A DNA stretch of 64,000 bases from Archangium gephyra (GCA_003243425.1 QFQP01000002.1:62001-126000), one strand, 5' to 3'. Counted from the stretch's first letter, positions 17,421-26,966 are shown. Made by a program: numbers and translations. Notes: a model not told the origin generated them from the letters alone.

Positions 17421-18362
17421 ATGCGCGTGGGGGTCACAGGCGTTTCGTCGGATCTCGGCCGGGGGCTGCTCCCGCGTCTCGAAGCAGATCCACTCGTCGA
17501 TGCGATCGTGGTGTTCGACGTCGCCCGGCCGAGGGAGCTCACGCGCAAGTGCGTGTTCGTTCGCGTCGACTTGACGAGGCCCGGCAGCGAAGAAGAGCTG
17601 ACCCGCGCGTTCCGTGAGCAGCAGCTCGACACCCTGTTTCACCTCGCGTTCGTGAACTCGCGCGTGCACGGCGCGGCCTTCGCGCACGAGCTCGAGGTCA
17701 TCGGCTCGATGCACGTGCTCGCGGCCGCGCAGGCCACGGGGCTGCGCCGGCTGGTGATTCCGTCGCTCACGGCGTTGTACGGCGCCCGGGCCAATGGGCC
17801 GGCGCTCGCGACCGAGAGCCACGCGCTGCTCGGCACCGGCGTGCGCTTCATCACCGATCGCGTGGATGTCGAGCAGCACATCGACCAGTTCGCGCAGAGG
17901 AACCCCGACATTCAGGTGCTGGTGCTGCGGTTTGCACCCATCGTCGGTGCGACGGCGAACAACCCGTTCACCCGCCTGCTGCGCACCGGGTTCGTGCCCA
18001 CCCTGCTCGGCTTCGACCCCGTGTGGCAGGTGCTGCACGAAGAAGACGCGGCCACCGCGCTCCACCTCGCGTTGACCACGAAAGCGCGGGGCACGTTCAA
18101 CGTGGTGGGTGACGCCACCGCGCCGTTCTCGACCATCGTCCGGTTGTCGGGCGCGCAGTCGGTGCCGCTGCCGGGGCCGGTGTCGCGGGCGACCATTCGT
18201 GTGCTCGAGACCGCGGGCGTCTCGTCGACGCCGATCGCCCTGCTCGATTTCCTCCGCTACAGCTGGGTCGCCGACGGTTCGCGCGCCCGCATTCACCTGG
18301 GCTTCGTGCCCCGCATTCCTTTCCACGAGGCCATGGCCTCGATGCGCGAGAGGAGGAGCTAG
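17421..18362 (+). CDS. Atypical extended short-chain dehydrogenase/epimerase-like protein
   Basis: 313 residues. The Rossmann fold starts with TGVSSDLGRGL (the TGxxxxxG nucleotide motif, residues 6-13) and continues with VRVDLTRPG, LFHLAFVNSR and RLVIPSLTALYG. The active-site YxxxK expected after this is missing: the matching stretch reads RFITDRVDVEQ, with Phe for Tyr and Arg for Lys. The protein may bind NAD(P) without acting as an oxidoreductase. The acyltransferase gene starts three bases after its stop, so the two are almost certainly one operon and may act together in lipid or envelope metabolism. Confidence 0.82.
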   Translation: MRVGVTGVSSDLGRGLLPRLEADPLVDAIVVFDVARPRELTRKCVFVRVDLTRPGSEEELTRAFREQQLDTLFHLAFVNSRVHGAAFAHELEVIGSMHVLAAAQATGLRRLVIPSLTALYGARANGPALATESHALLGTGVRFITDRVDVEQHIDQFAQRNPDIQVLVLRFAPIVGATANNPFTRLLRTGFVPTLLGFDPVWQVLHEEDAATALHLALTTKARGTFNVVGDATAPFSTIVRLSGAQSVPLPGPVSRATIRVLETAGVSSTPIALLDFLRYSWVADGSRARIHLGFVPRIPFHEAMASMRERRS

Positions 18363-18365
18363 CAA

Positions 18366-19667
18366 ATGGCTGCTCGCAAGCCCTCGAAGCCGAAGTCCAC
18401 CAGGCCGAAGAAGCCCTCGGTGCTGGGCAACGACCCGTTCGCGCGTGGCGCTGCCGTGCGCGAGGGCAAGAACGTGCCTGCACCTGAAGCCCCGCGCGCG
18501 GTCGCCAACACGCCGGAGCTGCAGACGAAGTTCCGTGCGCGCACCGGGAGCCTCACCGGGCTGCCGAAGCCGCAGTGGGCCGTCGACCCGCAGGCGCACG
18601 CCGACTCACCCGTCGCCGGGTCGTCGCCCGTCGCCGAGCCGCTCTCGCACGCCGCGTCGCCGGTTCTTCCTGTCGACCCCACGCGCCACGAGGGCTCGCC
18701 GACGGCCGAGCCGCTGCGCCTGACCGAGCCGCAGGTTCACGCCTCGTCGCCGACCTTGCCGGTCGACCCCCAACCGCACGAGCACTCACCGACCGCCCAG
18801 CCGTTGCCGCCTGCCGAAATCACCACCGCCGACGGCGGGAGCGCGTTGCCCACGCAGCACACGGTGTCGGTGGTCGACGCGCTTCGTGGCCTGGCCAGCG
18901 CGGTTCGCAGCGCGAGTGGTCTGTCGAGCCGCGCCTCGGAGGTCGATCGCTACGGCAAAGACGCTGCGCTCTCGTCGTCGCTGCGGCCGCTTGGCGAGCT
19001 GCTCTACGAGAAGTACTGGCGCGTGCAGGTCGAAGGCGCCGAACACCTGCCCAACGGTCCGTTCATCATCGTGGCGAACCACGCGGGTGCGCTGCCGCTC
19101 GATGGGCCGGTGCTGCACCTCGCGTTGCGTCGGCACCGCCCCGAGCTGCCTGATTCGCGCTGGCTGCTCGAAGACCAGATCTTCCACGCGCCGTTCGTGG
19201 GCGTGCTGGCCAACCGGCTGGGGGCCGTTCGCGCCAATCCCGAGAACGCGGTGCGGCTGCTCGAGGAGGGCCGGCCGCTCATCGTGTTCCCCGAGGGCTT
19301 CCACGGTCTGTCGAAGCCGTTCTCGGAGCGCTACCAGCTGCGCCGCTTCGGCCGCGGTGGCTACGTGAAGATCGCGCTGCGGCAGAAGGTGCCGATCGTC
19401 CCCGCGGCGATCGTCGGCGGCGAAGAGTCGATGCCGCTGCTCGGCAAGTTGCCCGGCGGGTTCCTGGGCGTCGAGTACCTGCCGCTCACCGTGCCGCCGC
19501 TGCCTGCGCGTTGGCACATTCGCTTCGCGCCGCCGGTGTCGCTGGAAGGCGCGCCGTCGCAGCCTGAAGCGGATCTCGCGTGGGTCGAGCGCACCAACCT
19601 CGCGGTGAGAGATCAGATCGAAGGCATGCTCACCAACCTGCTGCAGCACCGCGATCGCGTGTTCTGA
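18366..19667 (+). CDS. PlsC-type acyltransferase with repetitive N-terminal region
   Basis: 433 residues. The C-terminal domain (about 215-425) is a glycerolipid acyltransferase: FIIVANHAGALPLDGP (catalytic His), GAVRANPENAVRLLEEG and VFPEGFHGLSKPF. KIALRQKVPIVPAAIVG is also typical. Residues about 1-165 are a basic, Pro/Ser-rich tail containing four or five imperfect copies of a unit like PxxHxxSPxxxPLP, probably disordered. PlsC enzymes move acyl chains onto lysophospholipids or related acceptors at the inner membrane. This protein is larger than a plain PlsC (about 240 residues) because of the tail. It is coupled to the SDR-like gene upstream. Confidence 0.88.
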   Translation: MAARKPSKPKSTRPKKPSVLGNDPFARGAAVREGKNVPAPEAPRAVANTPELQTKFRARTGSLTGLPKPQWAVDPQAHADSPVAGSSPVAEPLSHAASPVLPVDPTRHEGSPTAEPLRLTEPQVHASSPTLPVDPQPHEHSPTAQPLPPAEITTADGGSALPTQHTVSVVDALRGLASAVRSASGLSSRASEVDRYGKDAALSSSLRPLGELLYEKYWRVQVEGAEHLPNGPFIIVANHAGALPLDGPVLHLALRRHRPELPDSRWLLEDQIFHAPFVGVLANRLGAVRANPENAVRLLEEGRPLIVFPEGFHGLSKPFSERYQLRRFGRGGYVKIALRQKVPIVPAAIVGGEESMPLLGKLPGGFLGVEYLPLTVPPLPARWHIRFAPPVSLEGAPSQPEADLAWVERTNLAVRDQIEGMLTNLLQHRDRVF

Positions 19668-19670
19668 ACT

Positions 19671-20549
19671 TCAGGCCACGCGGTTGCGGCCGGCGGTCTT
19701 GGCCTCGTACAGCTTCTCGTCGGCGCGGCGAATGAGCTCGGTGGGCTCCTCGCCCTTCTTCTGCACCGTCGCCACGCCCGCCGAAATCGTCACCGGAATG
19801 CGTTCGCCGTCGAACACGAAGTCGTGCTTCTCGACGAGCTTGCGCACCTTCTCGGCGAGCTGCTGCGCGCCCTTCGTCTCGATCTCGGGGAGCAACAGCG
19901 CGAACTCTTCACCGCCGTAGCGCGCGAGCACGTCTTCCCGGCGCGTGCGGGTGCGAATGGTGCGCGCGACCTCTTTCAAGACCGCGTCGCCGGCGAGGTG
20001 GCCGAAGCTGTCGTTGATCTTCTTGAAGTGATCGATGTCGAGCAGCACCAGCGACAGCGGCCGTTGATAGCGACGTGAACGTGAGAACTCGCGCTCGATG
20101 GCGTCTTCGAAGTACCGGCGGTTGAAGACCTGCGTGAGGCCGTCGACGGTGGTGAGCCGGTAGATCTCGTCGTGGTACGCGGCCTCGATGTTGTTGCCGG
20201 CGATGAACTTGAAGATCGTGCGACCGATCTTGATGAAGTCGCCGTTGCGCAGGCGCAGCGGCCCGTCGATGTGCTCGTCGTTGACGATGGTGCCGTTGGT
20301 CGAGCCGAGGTCTTCGACGATCAGCCGGCCTGATTCATTGGTCAGCGTGGCGTGCTTGCGGCTGACGGCGTCTTGATCGACCTGAATGTCGCAACGGCTC
20401 GAGCGACCGATGCTGATCGCTTCGCTGGTGAGGTCGAACTTGCGGCCGAGATCTTCACCGTGAATGACGACGAGCGCCGCGGCCCGCGTGACCTGACGCT
20501 CGGAGATCTTCGAGATGACCGTGATGGCCGTGGTGTGCTTGCGCGGCAT
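19671..20549 (-). CDS. FHA-GGDEF diguanylate cyclase
   Basis: 292 residues. The FHA domain (about 28-118) has ISIGRSSRCDI, SRKHATL and LGSTNGT, the phosphothreonine-binding pattern. The GGDEF domain (about 130-292) has DIDHFKKINDSFGH and the active-site GGEEF at 212-216. The allosteric I-site RRED at 203-206 is intact, so product inhibition by c-di-GMP is expected. It should synthesise c-di-GMP from two GTP in response to binding a phosphorylated partner, perhaps through one of the Ser/Thr kinases common in myxobacteria. It is convergent with the acyltransferase gene, with three bases between stops. Confidence 0.93.
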   Translation of the reverse strand: MPRKHTTAITVISKISERQVTRAAALVVIHGEDLGRKFDLTSEAISIGRSSRCDIQVDQDAVSRKHATLTNESGRLIVEDLGSTNGTIVNDEHIDGPLRLRNGDFIKIGRTIFKFIAGNNIEAAYHDEIYRLTTVDGLTQVFNRRYFEDAIEREFSRSRRYQRPLSLVLLDIDHFKKINDSFGHLAGDAVLKEVARTIRTRTRREDVLARYGGEEFALLLPEIETKGAQQLAEKVRKLVEKHDFVFDGERIPVTISAGVATVQKKGEEPTELIRRADEKLYEAKTAGRNRVA

Positions 20550-20568
20550 CGAGCGGCCCAGACGCTAG

Positions 20569-20611
20569 CAAAACCAAAAGAAACGGGGCTCGTCCCGAAG
20601 GAAGAGCCCCG
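20569..20611 (-). terminator. Intrinsic terminator of the large lipoprotein gene
   Basis: An 8-bp perfect stem (20584-20591 with 20604-20611) and 12-base loop is followed on the minus strand by TTTCTTTTGGTTTT (20569-20583). It lies 28 bases after the stop of the 875-residue lipoprotein gene. Confidence 0.85.
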
Positions 20612-20638
20612 CGTCGAGTTCGAACCGTCAGGCCTGAA

Positions 20639-23266
20639 TTACGGCGCGATGGTCAGCGTGATGGTGCGCGACACGGCCGGGTTCAACGGCGTGAACGTGG
20701 TGCCGTCCGTCTTCACCAGCTCCGCCTTCACGGGGATCGGCAGCAGGCTCGAGCACGTCATCGGCAGCGTGTATTCGAGCTTGCCGCTGCCGGCCATCTC
20801 GAGCTCCGTGCTGAGCGTCTGATCGTCGCAGCCCGGCGTGCCGCCGAACGTGAGGCGAACGACGCCATCATTCTCGGCGCCGGTGCCGATGCTGAAGCCC
20901 GAGACCTCGAGCGAGATCTTGCTGCCCTTGGCCGCCGTGCCCGACGCCGCAGGCGAGGTGAACGTCACCTCAGGCGGCGCGTAGGTGAGGAACGAGAACG
21001 CGGTCAGGTGGTGCGTGGTGTTGATCGAGCTGAACTCGCCGAGCTCCACGTAGTCGTTGAAGGTGACCGAGGCCGGGGTCGCCGCGCTGGCGTCCTTCGC
21101 CATGCGGAAGGCCTGCACCACGTACTCGGCGCGCACGTTGGCGCCGGCAAAGATGCGGTCACGCGAGCCGACCGGAGCGGCCGGCAACGTGAAGCGCACC
21201 GACTGACCAGCCGCCGCCGGAGCGACGAGCACGTCCCAACGCGTCGAGAGGTCGTCCGAGAACGAGACGCGAACCACGTCGACACCGGCGAGCGTCGGCA
21301 TCGCGAAGCTGCGCGAGAGCAGCGCACCGTCGGCGGCGTTGCCGAAGTTGAACTTCGCCTTCTCGGGGAACGCAGGGAACGCCTGCGCCGAGAGGTCGAT
21401 GGGCGACGCGCCCGCGGGGTCGAACTTCAGCTTATTGTCGGGCAGACGCGTGAAGAGCGCCGAAGCACCGATACCGGCCGAGGCATCGTTGAGCGCCTTC
21501 GCCGAGATCGCCGCCGCGAGGAGGCCGTACTGCGAACCCTCGAGACCGTGGTGCGTGGGCGCCATGCGGACGCCGATCTGGCCAGCCGCGAGCGGGTCGA
21601 CCGCGTCGACCTGATCGTCGACCGTGCCGGTATTCACGCCGACGCCGATGCCGAGCGGAACGACGCCGCGGCCGATGACGTTGGCGCCACCGATGATGGC
21701 CACACCGTCCGTGTACGCACCCTTGTAACGGGGCAGCGCCGGCATCTTGGTGACGAAGCTGAACGCGAGCGGAACCTGAGCGAAGTCGAGGTTCTGGTCC
21801 GTATAGGTGGCGTCGTTGAGGATGTCGCCGAAGTCGCCGGCGGCGGCAAACGGCTTGAGCGAGAACTGCACGTCACGCTGCACCGACGAGTTGAACTTCT
21901 TGAAGATCGGCAGAACTGCGCCGAGCAATTCGCCAATGTCGATTTTGTCCAGGCCGCCTGCCACCTGGCTGATCGGCAGATCGCTCAGCGGAACGTCGCC
22001 AGCCAGCGCCCACGCTGCGCGCGTACCGCACGTGCCGGCGAGCACCTTGGTCTCGTCGGCACAGACGCCGTTGAGGCCCAGACCCGCGACCTTCGACTTG
22101 ATCGACTGCGCGCCGAAGCCGAGGAACACGCCCGCAGGAATCGGGACGTCCATCTGGTTGATGCTCGAGCCGATCACGATGTCGGTCTCGACCGAGGGGC
22201 CGAGGATCTGCGTGATGTTCAGGTTGGTGATGCTGCCGGCGAGCGACATGCCGCCGATGGCCGCGTGCACGTTCGAGCTCGCAGGAACGTTGGTGAACGT
22301 GCCCTTGAAGCCGCCGTGCTTGTCGAGCGGGTTGCGGCGCAGCGCGAACGAGAGGAAGCGCGTGGTGCCCGAGTAGTTGGCGACCGTGACGTACGAGAAG
22401 TCGTCGTGGAACACAGACACGCTGGAGCCCGCGGCGAAGCCGGTCAGCAGCGCGTAGCCGTTGGCGTTGGTGGTGCCGAACTGGCCCAGGCCACCCTGCG
22501 CGATGACCGCGCCCGTCGCGTCGGAGAGAACGACCTTCGCGCCCGAGACCGGACGACCCGAGAGTTCGTCGACGACCGACACCGCGAGTTCCGTGCCGAC
22601 GGTGGGCGTGCCGAGCACGATCACCTTGGCGGTGCAGTTGGTGGTGCCGAACGCCGCCTGAACCGCGTCGGTGGCCGCCGCGACTTCAGCGGTGCCCGCC
22701 GTGTAGCTGGCGGAGTGACCCGTGCCGCTGCCGGTGACCGCGGTGCCGACCGCCGTCCACGTGGCGCCGTCTTTGACGACGACCGGGTTGTTCGAGGCGT
22801 CCCACGCCGAGACGTAGAACTTCGCGGTGCTGCCGGTGCGCATCACGAGGAGATCCGGCGTGATCTGGCACTTCGAGACCGCCGCCGCCGTCGGAGGCGT
22901 CACACACGCGCCGCTGCGGCAAACCTGCGTATTGCCACACTCGGAATCGCTCGAGCACAGCGAGCCGACGCACTTCGCGTCGTCGCACTGGCAGCCCAGC
23001 GCACCGGCACACTGCGCGAGCTCGGCGCCCGCGGGGCGCTGGTTACAGTGCGCGTTCGTGCGGCACGAGGCCTCACATTCCGCCGTCACCGTGTTGCAGA
23101 AGAAATAGGTGGGGTCACCACAGTCACTGTCGTCAATGCAGCCTTCCTGGCTGCCGCCACCCGTCCCCGTGTCCGGCGTCATTGAAACCGGCGGGCACGC
23201 CATCAGGCCCAGCGCTGAAAGCGCGACCATGTGCGCAAACAGCGTCTTGCGAGTTACTGCATTCAT
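20639..23266 (-). CDS. Large Cys-rich surface lipoprotein
   Basis: 875 residues from ATG 23266, chosen because AAGGAG lies seven bases upstream and a lipoprotein signal follows (ALGLMAC). Residues about 35-150 hold more than a dozen cysteines in short repeats (CxxDxDC, CxxxxxxC), resembling the Cys-rich modules of other myxobacterial lipoproteins. A beta-sandwich region with DELSGRPVSGAKVVLSD (about 235-310) looks like a carboxypeptidase-regulatory or Ig-like fold. The C-terminal part is long and Ala/Gly-rich with no family I recognise, ending with a predicted beta domain. It is likely exposed at the outer membrane; the function is unknown. It is divergent from the DciA-like gene. Confidence 0.8.
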   Translation of the reverse strand: MNAVTRKTLFAHMVALSALGLMACPPVSMTPDTGTGGGSQEGCIDDSDCGDPTYFFCNTVTAECEASCRTNAHCNQRPAGAELAQCAGALGCQCDDAKCVGSLCSSDSECGNTQVCRSGACVTPPTAAAVSKCQITPDLLVMRTGSTAKFYVSAWDASNNPVVVKDGATWTAVGTAVTGSGTGHSASYTAGTAEVAAATDAVQAAFGTTNCTAKVIVLGTPTVGTELAVSVVDELSGRPVSGAKVVLSDATGAVIAQGGLGQFGTTNANGYALLTGFAAGSSVSVFHDDFSYVTVANYSGTTRFLSFALRRNPLDKHGGFKGTFTNVPASSNVHAAIGGMSLAGSITNLNITQILGPSVETDIVIGSSINQMDVPIPAGVFLGFGAQSIKSKVAGLGLNGVCADETKVLAGTCGTRAAWALAGDVPLSDLPISQVAGGLDKIDIGELLGAVLPIFKKFNSSVQRDVQFSLKPFAAAGDFGDILNDATYTDQNLDFAQVPLAFSFVTKMPALPRYKGAYTDGVAIIGGANVIGRGVVPLGIGVGVNTGTVDDQVDAVDPLAAGQIGVRMAPTHHGLEGSQYGLLAAAISAKALNDASAGIGASALFTRLPDNKLKFDPAGASPIDLSAQAFPAFPEKAKFNFGNAADGALLSRSFAMPTLAGVDVVRVSFSDDLSTRWDVLVAPAAAGQSVRFTLPAAPVGSRDRIFAGANVRAEYVVQAFRMAKDASAATPASVTFNDYVELGEFSSINTTHHLTAFSFLTYAPPEVTFTSPAASGTAAKGSKISLEVSGFSIGTGAENDGVVRLTFGGTPGCDDQTLSTELEMAGSGKLEYTLPMTCSSLLPIPVKAELVKTDGTTFTPLNPAVSRTITLTIAP

Positions 23267-23442
23267 TCGATGCTCCTTGTTGGGAATTGGCCGACTGCGA
23301 AAAAGCGGCGCACTCTCGCTTTCGCAAGGGTGTTGGGTCAACCGTTAGCGAAGGCAATGCCACATTCTTTCTTGAAGGGTTTCGCTATGTTGCACTGCGT
23401 CAACCGCGACACAGGTGTCGCGAAAAATGGGGTCGTCGAAGC

Positions 23443-23709
23443 ATGAAGTCCTTGGCCGACATGTTGGGTGCGACGTTGAAGCAGACCGGCTCCGCAGGTG
23501 CGTTGAAGCCGATATGGGACCGAATCGTGGGAGACCTCGTGGGTCGTCACACCCGACCGATCCGCTGGGAAGGTTCGACACTTGTCGTTCGCTGTGACGC
23601 GCAGGCATGGAGCGACGCGTTGAAGCCGGAGCTCCCGCAGGTGACACGGAAGCTCGCGACGGCGCTCGGCGAATCGAAGGCGTTGGCGATCGTCCTCGAG
23701 GTCGGATGA
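23443..23709 (+). CDS. DUF721/DciA-like protein
   Basis: 88 residues from ATG 23443. The sequence fits the DUF721 fold: MKSLADMLGATLKQ, LKPIWDRIVGDLVGRHTRPI, STLVVRCDAQAWSDAL and LPQVTRKLATALG. DUF721 includes DciA, the ancestral loader of replicative helicase DnaB, but many short members are uncharacterised. This one has just the core domain and none of the C-terminal extension of classical DciA. Its TGA overlaps the ATG of the CAP-domain gene (ATGA). Confidence 0.8.
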   Translation: MKSLADMLGATLKQTGSAGALKPIWDRIVGDLVGRHTRPIRWEGSTLVVRCDAQAWSDALKPELPQVTRKLATALGESKALAIVLEVG

Positions 23710-25175
23710 CGTCCTTTCTCGTCGCTGTGCTGCTCGCCGCCGCGCCCACGAAGCCCGCCGTGGAGCGCACCGTGCGCGATCGCTTCGAGGCGGTCGGGCG
23801 CACGGCTCCCGAGCAGGACGCCGCGCTGTCTCGGGCCGCCGATGAGCTGGCCCAGCACGCGCTGAAGCACGGCGTCGCCGATGCTGCGGGGCTGTTGCGC
23901 GTGACCGCCGCGCTCTCGCGGCAAGGCGCGTGGGACCCCAACCCCGTGGTGATCGCGATTCGCGCGGGTGGTGAGCAACTGCTTGGCGAGCTCGCGAAGC
24001 AGGACCTCGGGACCGAGCCGTCGACGCACGTGGGCGTGGGCTTCGCGAGCGGCACCGAACGAAGCACCGTCATCATTCTGCTCGCGCGACGGCACGTGGA
24101 GCTCTCGCCCTTCCCGCGCGCGCACGCCAGGCCGGTGGGGCCACAGCAGCTGTGCATGAAGCCCGGCGCTGGCATTTCTTCGGTCGAGCTCTTCGTCACC
24201 CGACCCCAGGGCGCGGTCGATCGTCTGCCGACCCAACGCGCTGGAGGGCTCTCGTGCGCGTCACCCGACTTTGAACAGCAAGGCCGGCACGTGGTCGAGG
24301 CGCTCGCGACAGGCCCGCGTGGCCCCGAGGTCGTGGCGCTGTTCTTCGTCGACGTCGGCAGCGTGAATGCCAGCGCTGACGAAGCGTTACCCGAGCCCGG
24401 CACCGATGACGCTGCGCGCGCTGCGCTGCTCGTGCGCACCAACGCGCTCCGCCTGCAGCACGGCTCGCAGGCCCTGCAGATGGACACGTCGCTGCAATCG
24501 GTCGCGCAGCTGTGGGCCGATCGGCTGGCGCGCGAGGGCTTCTTCAGCCACGTCGCTCCCGACGGCAGCACGCTGCGTGAACGGCTCACCGAGTCGGGCT
24601 ACCGCTTCGCGACCGCCGGCGAAAACCTCGGCCTGTCGACGGGGGCGCTCGCGGCGCACTTCGGCATCGAGCACAGCCCCGGGCACCGCAACAACCTGCT
24701 CGAGCCGAAACACCGCCGCGTGGGCTTCGGGCTCTCCACCCGGCCCGACGGGCTGCGCGTGCTCGTGGAGCTCTTCGCCAACCCCCTCGAAGAAGAGAAA
24801 GACCCGCTGGGCTCGCTCTACGCGTCGATCGCCGATGCGCGGAAGCGCCGCAAACTCGCGCCCCTGAAAGTCAGCCCCGTGCTCGAGGCACTCGCGCAGG
24901 AGCACGCGCGCACCGCGTTGAAGAAGGACACCCCGAAGGCGCAGATTCCCGGCGTGCGGCCGCTGCACGATCGCGCCTTCGAGGCGATGGAAGAGCTCGC
25001 GTCCGTCTCGGTGGACATCTTCGTGGCTGACAGTGCCCGGGTCGGGAGCGACTCGAAGAACCTGGTGAACGCGGCCAATCGCGTGGTCGGCGTGGGCATC
25101 GCGAGGGGTGACTCCGAACGCTACGGTGACGGTCGTTACTGGATCGTCGTGCTCTACGGCGTGCCGGGGGAATAG
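23706..25175 (+). CDS. Exported CAP-superfamily (SCP/PR1) protein, possibly two-domain
   Basis: 489 residues. A short signal peptide (FLVAVLLAAAP) begins the protein. The CAP domain lies at about 230-365: LQSVAQLWADRLAREGFFSHV, GENLGLS, IEHSPGHRNNLLEPKHRRVGFG, with the His and Glu residues that line the CAP cavity. A shorter, weaker segment near the C-terminus (EALAQEHARTAL ... RVVGVGIARGD ... WIVVLYG) repeats the same order and may be a second, degenerate CAP domain. The first 220 residues are unassigned. CAP proteins in bacteria are secreted and of mostly unknown role. Its ATG overlaps the DUF721 stop. Confidence 0.85.
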   Translation: MTSFLVAVLLAAAPTKPAVERTVRDRFEAVGRTAPEQDAALSRAADELAQHALKHGVADAAGLLRVTAALSRQGAWDPNPVVIAIRAGGEQLLGELAKQDLGTEPSTHVGVGFASGTERSTVIILLARRHVELSPFPRAHARPVGPQQLCMKPGAGISSVELFVTRPQGAVDRLPTQRAGGLSCASPDFEQQGRHVVEALATGPRGPEVVALFFVDVGSVNASADEALPEPGTDDAARAALLVRTNALRLQHGSQALQMDTSLQSVAQLWADRLAREGFFSHVAPDGSTLRERLTESGYRFATAGENLGLSTGALAAHFGIEHSPGHRNNLLEPKHRRVGFGLSTRPDGLRVLVELFANPLEEEKDPLGSLYASIADARKRRKLAPLKVSPVLEALAQEHARTALKKDTPKAQIPGVRPLHDRAFEAMEELASVSVDIFVADSARVGSDSKNLVNAANRVVGVGIARGDSERYGDGRYWIVVLYGVPGE

Positions 25176-25214
25176 AGATTTGCGCGTCCCCGATGTTTTG
25201 GTTTCCTGCGCGGC

Positions 25215-26966
25215 ATGACGCAGCCGAACGCGCCGGTGATTCTGGGCATCGATGAAAACCGCGACGCGCAGACTGCGATCGCACAGCTGTTCAATGCTCA
25301 GGGTCTCTTCTACCGCTTCGTCTCCGACCGGCGGAAGGTGAGCGGCGGCGTCAAGCAGCTCAACCCCGACATGCTCGTGGTGTTCGGCGAGCTCGACTCC
25401 GACTTCGTCATTCAGGTGCTCGACGCGCTCTCGTCCGACGTCGCCAGCGCGCGCATTCCCGTGGTGGTGGTGGCCAAAGACGTGGGCGACGCGCCCTACG
25501 TGCAGGGGCTCCGCACCGGCGTGGTGTCGATGCTTCAGGCTCCGTTCGGCGCCGCGCACCCCGGCGTGGTTCGCGCGTTGTGGAGCGACCTGACGGCGCG
25601 CAACGGCACCAGCGCAGGCAACGGCAACTCGGCGGCGCTGGTGCGGCTCGTCGAGCACATTCGCCGCACCCGTCGCAGCGGTGTGCTGCTCACCAACCCG
25701 CGCACCTCGAACGAAGGCCGCGCGAACTTCATCTACGGCCGCATCGACAAGGGCAACTTCCTCGGCGCTCAGGGCCAGGACGCGCTCAACGCGATGCTGC
25801 GTCAGCCGCAGGCGCGCTGGAGCTTCACCGAGGTCGCCGGCGCGAACAGCGAAGGCGCGGGTGTGGTGATCGAAGTCGGCGAAGTCATCACCGGTGAGAC
25901 GCCCGTGGGTCAGGTCATCGACGTCGGTGCCGACGAGCCGCTGGCCTTCGAAATGCCGGCAGCGCCACCCGCGCCCGCGGCGCCCGTGCTGCCTCCGCCC
26001 GCGCCCGGAGTCGCGCAGCTGCTGCTCGTCGACGACGACCCGGCGATCCTCACCATGTTCAGCCGGCTCTTCACCAAGCACGGCTTTCAGGTGACCACCG
26101 CCACCGATGGCAATCAGGGCGTCGAGATGGCGTTGCAGCGCAACTTCGACGCGGTGCTCGCAGACCTCAACATGCCGCACCTCGATGGCTGGGGAATGCT
26201 GCGCGCGCTGCGTGAAGACTTCCGATCACGCGAGCTGCCGGTGTCGTTCCTCTCGGCCCACGACGATTACCGCGAGTCGCTCCGCGCGCTCGATGCCGGC
26301 GCCCAGGCGTACCTGTCGAAGGGCACCAAGCTCGACGTGATCGTCGGCCAGGTCGTGAAGCTGCTCGAGCCGCGCCGCGTGGTGATGGCGATGCTCGAGC
26401 TGGGCAACGCCACGCAGATCTCCATTCACGCCGTCGGGCCCCAGTGGCTGCTGGGTCAACTCGCCGCGCGGCAGAAGACCGGCGTGCTGCAGTGCCGGGA
26501 CGGCTGGGCGAACTACACGCTCGCGTTCAACAACGGCGTGTGCACCCACGCCTCGGCGCTGGCCGGCAAGTACACCGCTGAAGGTGAACGCGCGTTCAAC
26601 GCCTTCATCGCCAGCCGCGCCGGTGAAGGTGGCTTCACCGACGGCCCTCCTCCGGCCCTCGCGCAGAACCTCTTCCTCGCCACCGAGGTGTCCGTCGAAC
26701 GCGCGTGCACCACGCTCAACGACAACGAGCGCCGCATGCGCGAGTCACTCATGGTGAGCGCCACCGAGATCACCGTGAACGAAGAGCTCTACAAGGTGTA
26801 CCGCGCGGTGGGCCCCAAGAACTGGCTCGAAGCGGCGCGGCTCATCTGTGAAGAGAAGGCCACGCCGCGCGACGTCATCTCGCGCCTCGATCTCTCGCCG
26901 GTCGAGATCGAAGAGTGCATGAAGGACCTCATTCGCCGCGGCGTGGTGACGCTGAAGAAGGCGTGA
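25215..26966 (+). CDS. Response regulator with two DUF4388 (PATAN) domains
   Basis: 583 residues. Residues 8-120 look like a degenerate receiver: LGIDENRD, but VFGELDS where the phospho-Asp should be. A DUF4388/PATAN domain follows (about 135-225, TRRSGVLLTNPR ... ANFIYGRIDKGNF). After a Pro/Ala linker comes a second, complete receiver (about 270-385) with LLVDDDP, phospho-Asp317 in LADLNMP, and Lys in YLSKGT. A second PATAN domain (about 405-500) and a helical C-terminus (about 510-583, winged-helix-like) end the protein. PATAN domains are adaptors in cyanobacterial and deltaproteobacterial two-component and motility control. No kinase is nearby, so its partner is unknown. Confidence 0.82.
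   Translation: MTQPNAPVILGIDENRDAQTAIAQLFNAQGLFYRFVSDRRKVSGGVKQLNPDMLVVFGELDSDFVIQVLDALSSDVASARIPVVVVAKDVGDAPYVQGLRTGVVSMLQAPFGAAHPGVVRALWSDLTARNGTSAGNGNSAALVRLVEHIRRTRRSGVLLTNPRTSNEGRANFIYGRIDKGNFLGAQGQDALNAMLRQPQARWSFTEVAGANSEGAGVVIEVGEVITGETPVGQVIDVGADEPLAFEMPAAPPAPAAPVLPPPAPGVAQLLLVDDDPAILTMFSRLFTKHGFQVTTATDGNQGVEMALQRNFDAVLADLNMPHLDGWGMLRALREDFRSRELPVSFLSAHDDYRESLRALDAGAQAYLSKGTKLDVIVGQVVKLLEPRRVVMAMLELGNATQISIHAVGPQWLLGQLAARQKTGVLQCRDGWANYTLAFNNGVCTHASALAGKYTAEGERAFNAFIASRAGEGGFTDGPPPALAQNLFLATEVSVERACTTLNDNERRMRESLMVSATEITVNEELYKVYRAVGPKNWLEAARLICEEKATPRDVISRLDLSPVEIEECMKDLIRRGVVTLKKA

Noticed and set aside
21008..23185. Long open frame on the plus strand (725 codons)
   Set aside because: Mirror of the large lipoprotein gene; Arg/Asp/Val-rich with no motifs. 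High GC makes such open frames common.
24387..26180. Long open frame on the minus strand (597 codons)
   Set aside because: Overlaps the CAP and response-regulator genes antisense; His/Arg/Val-rich and without any recognisable domain.
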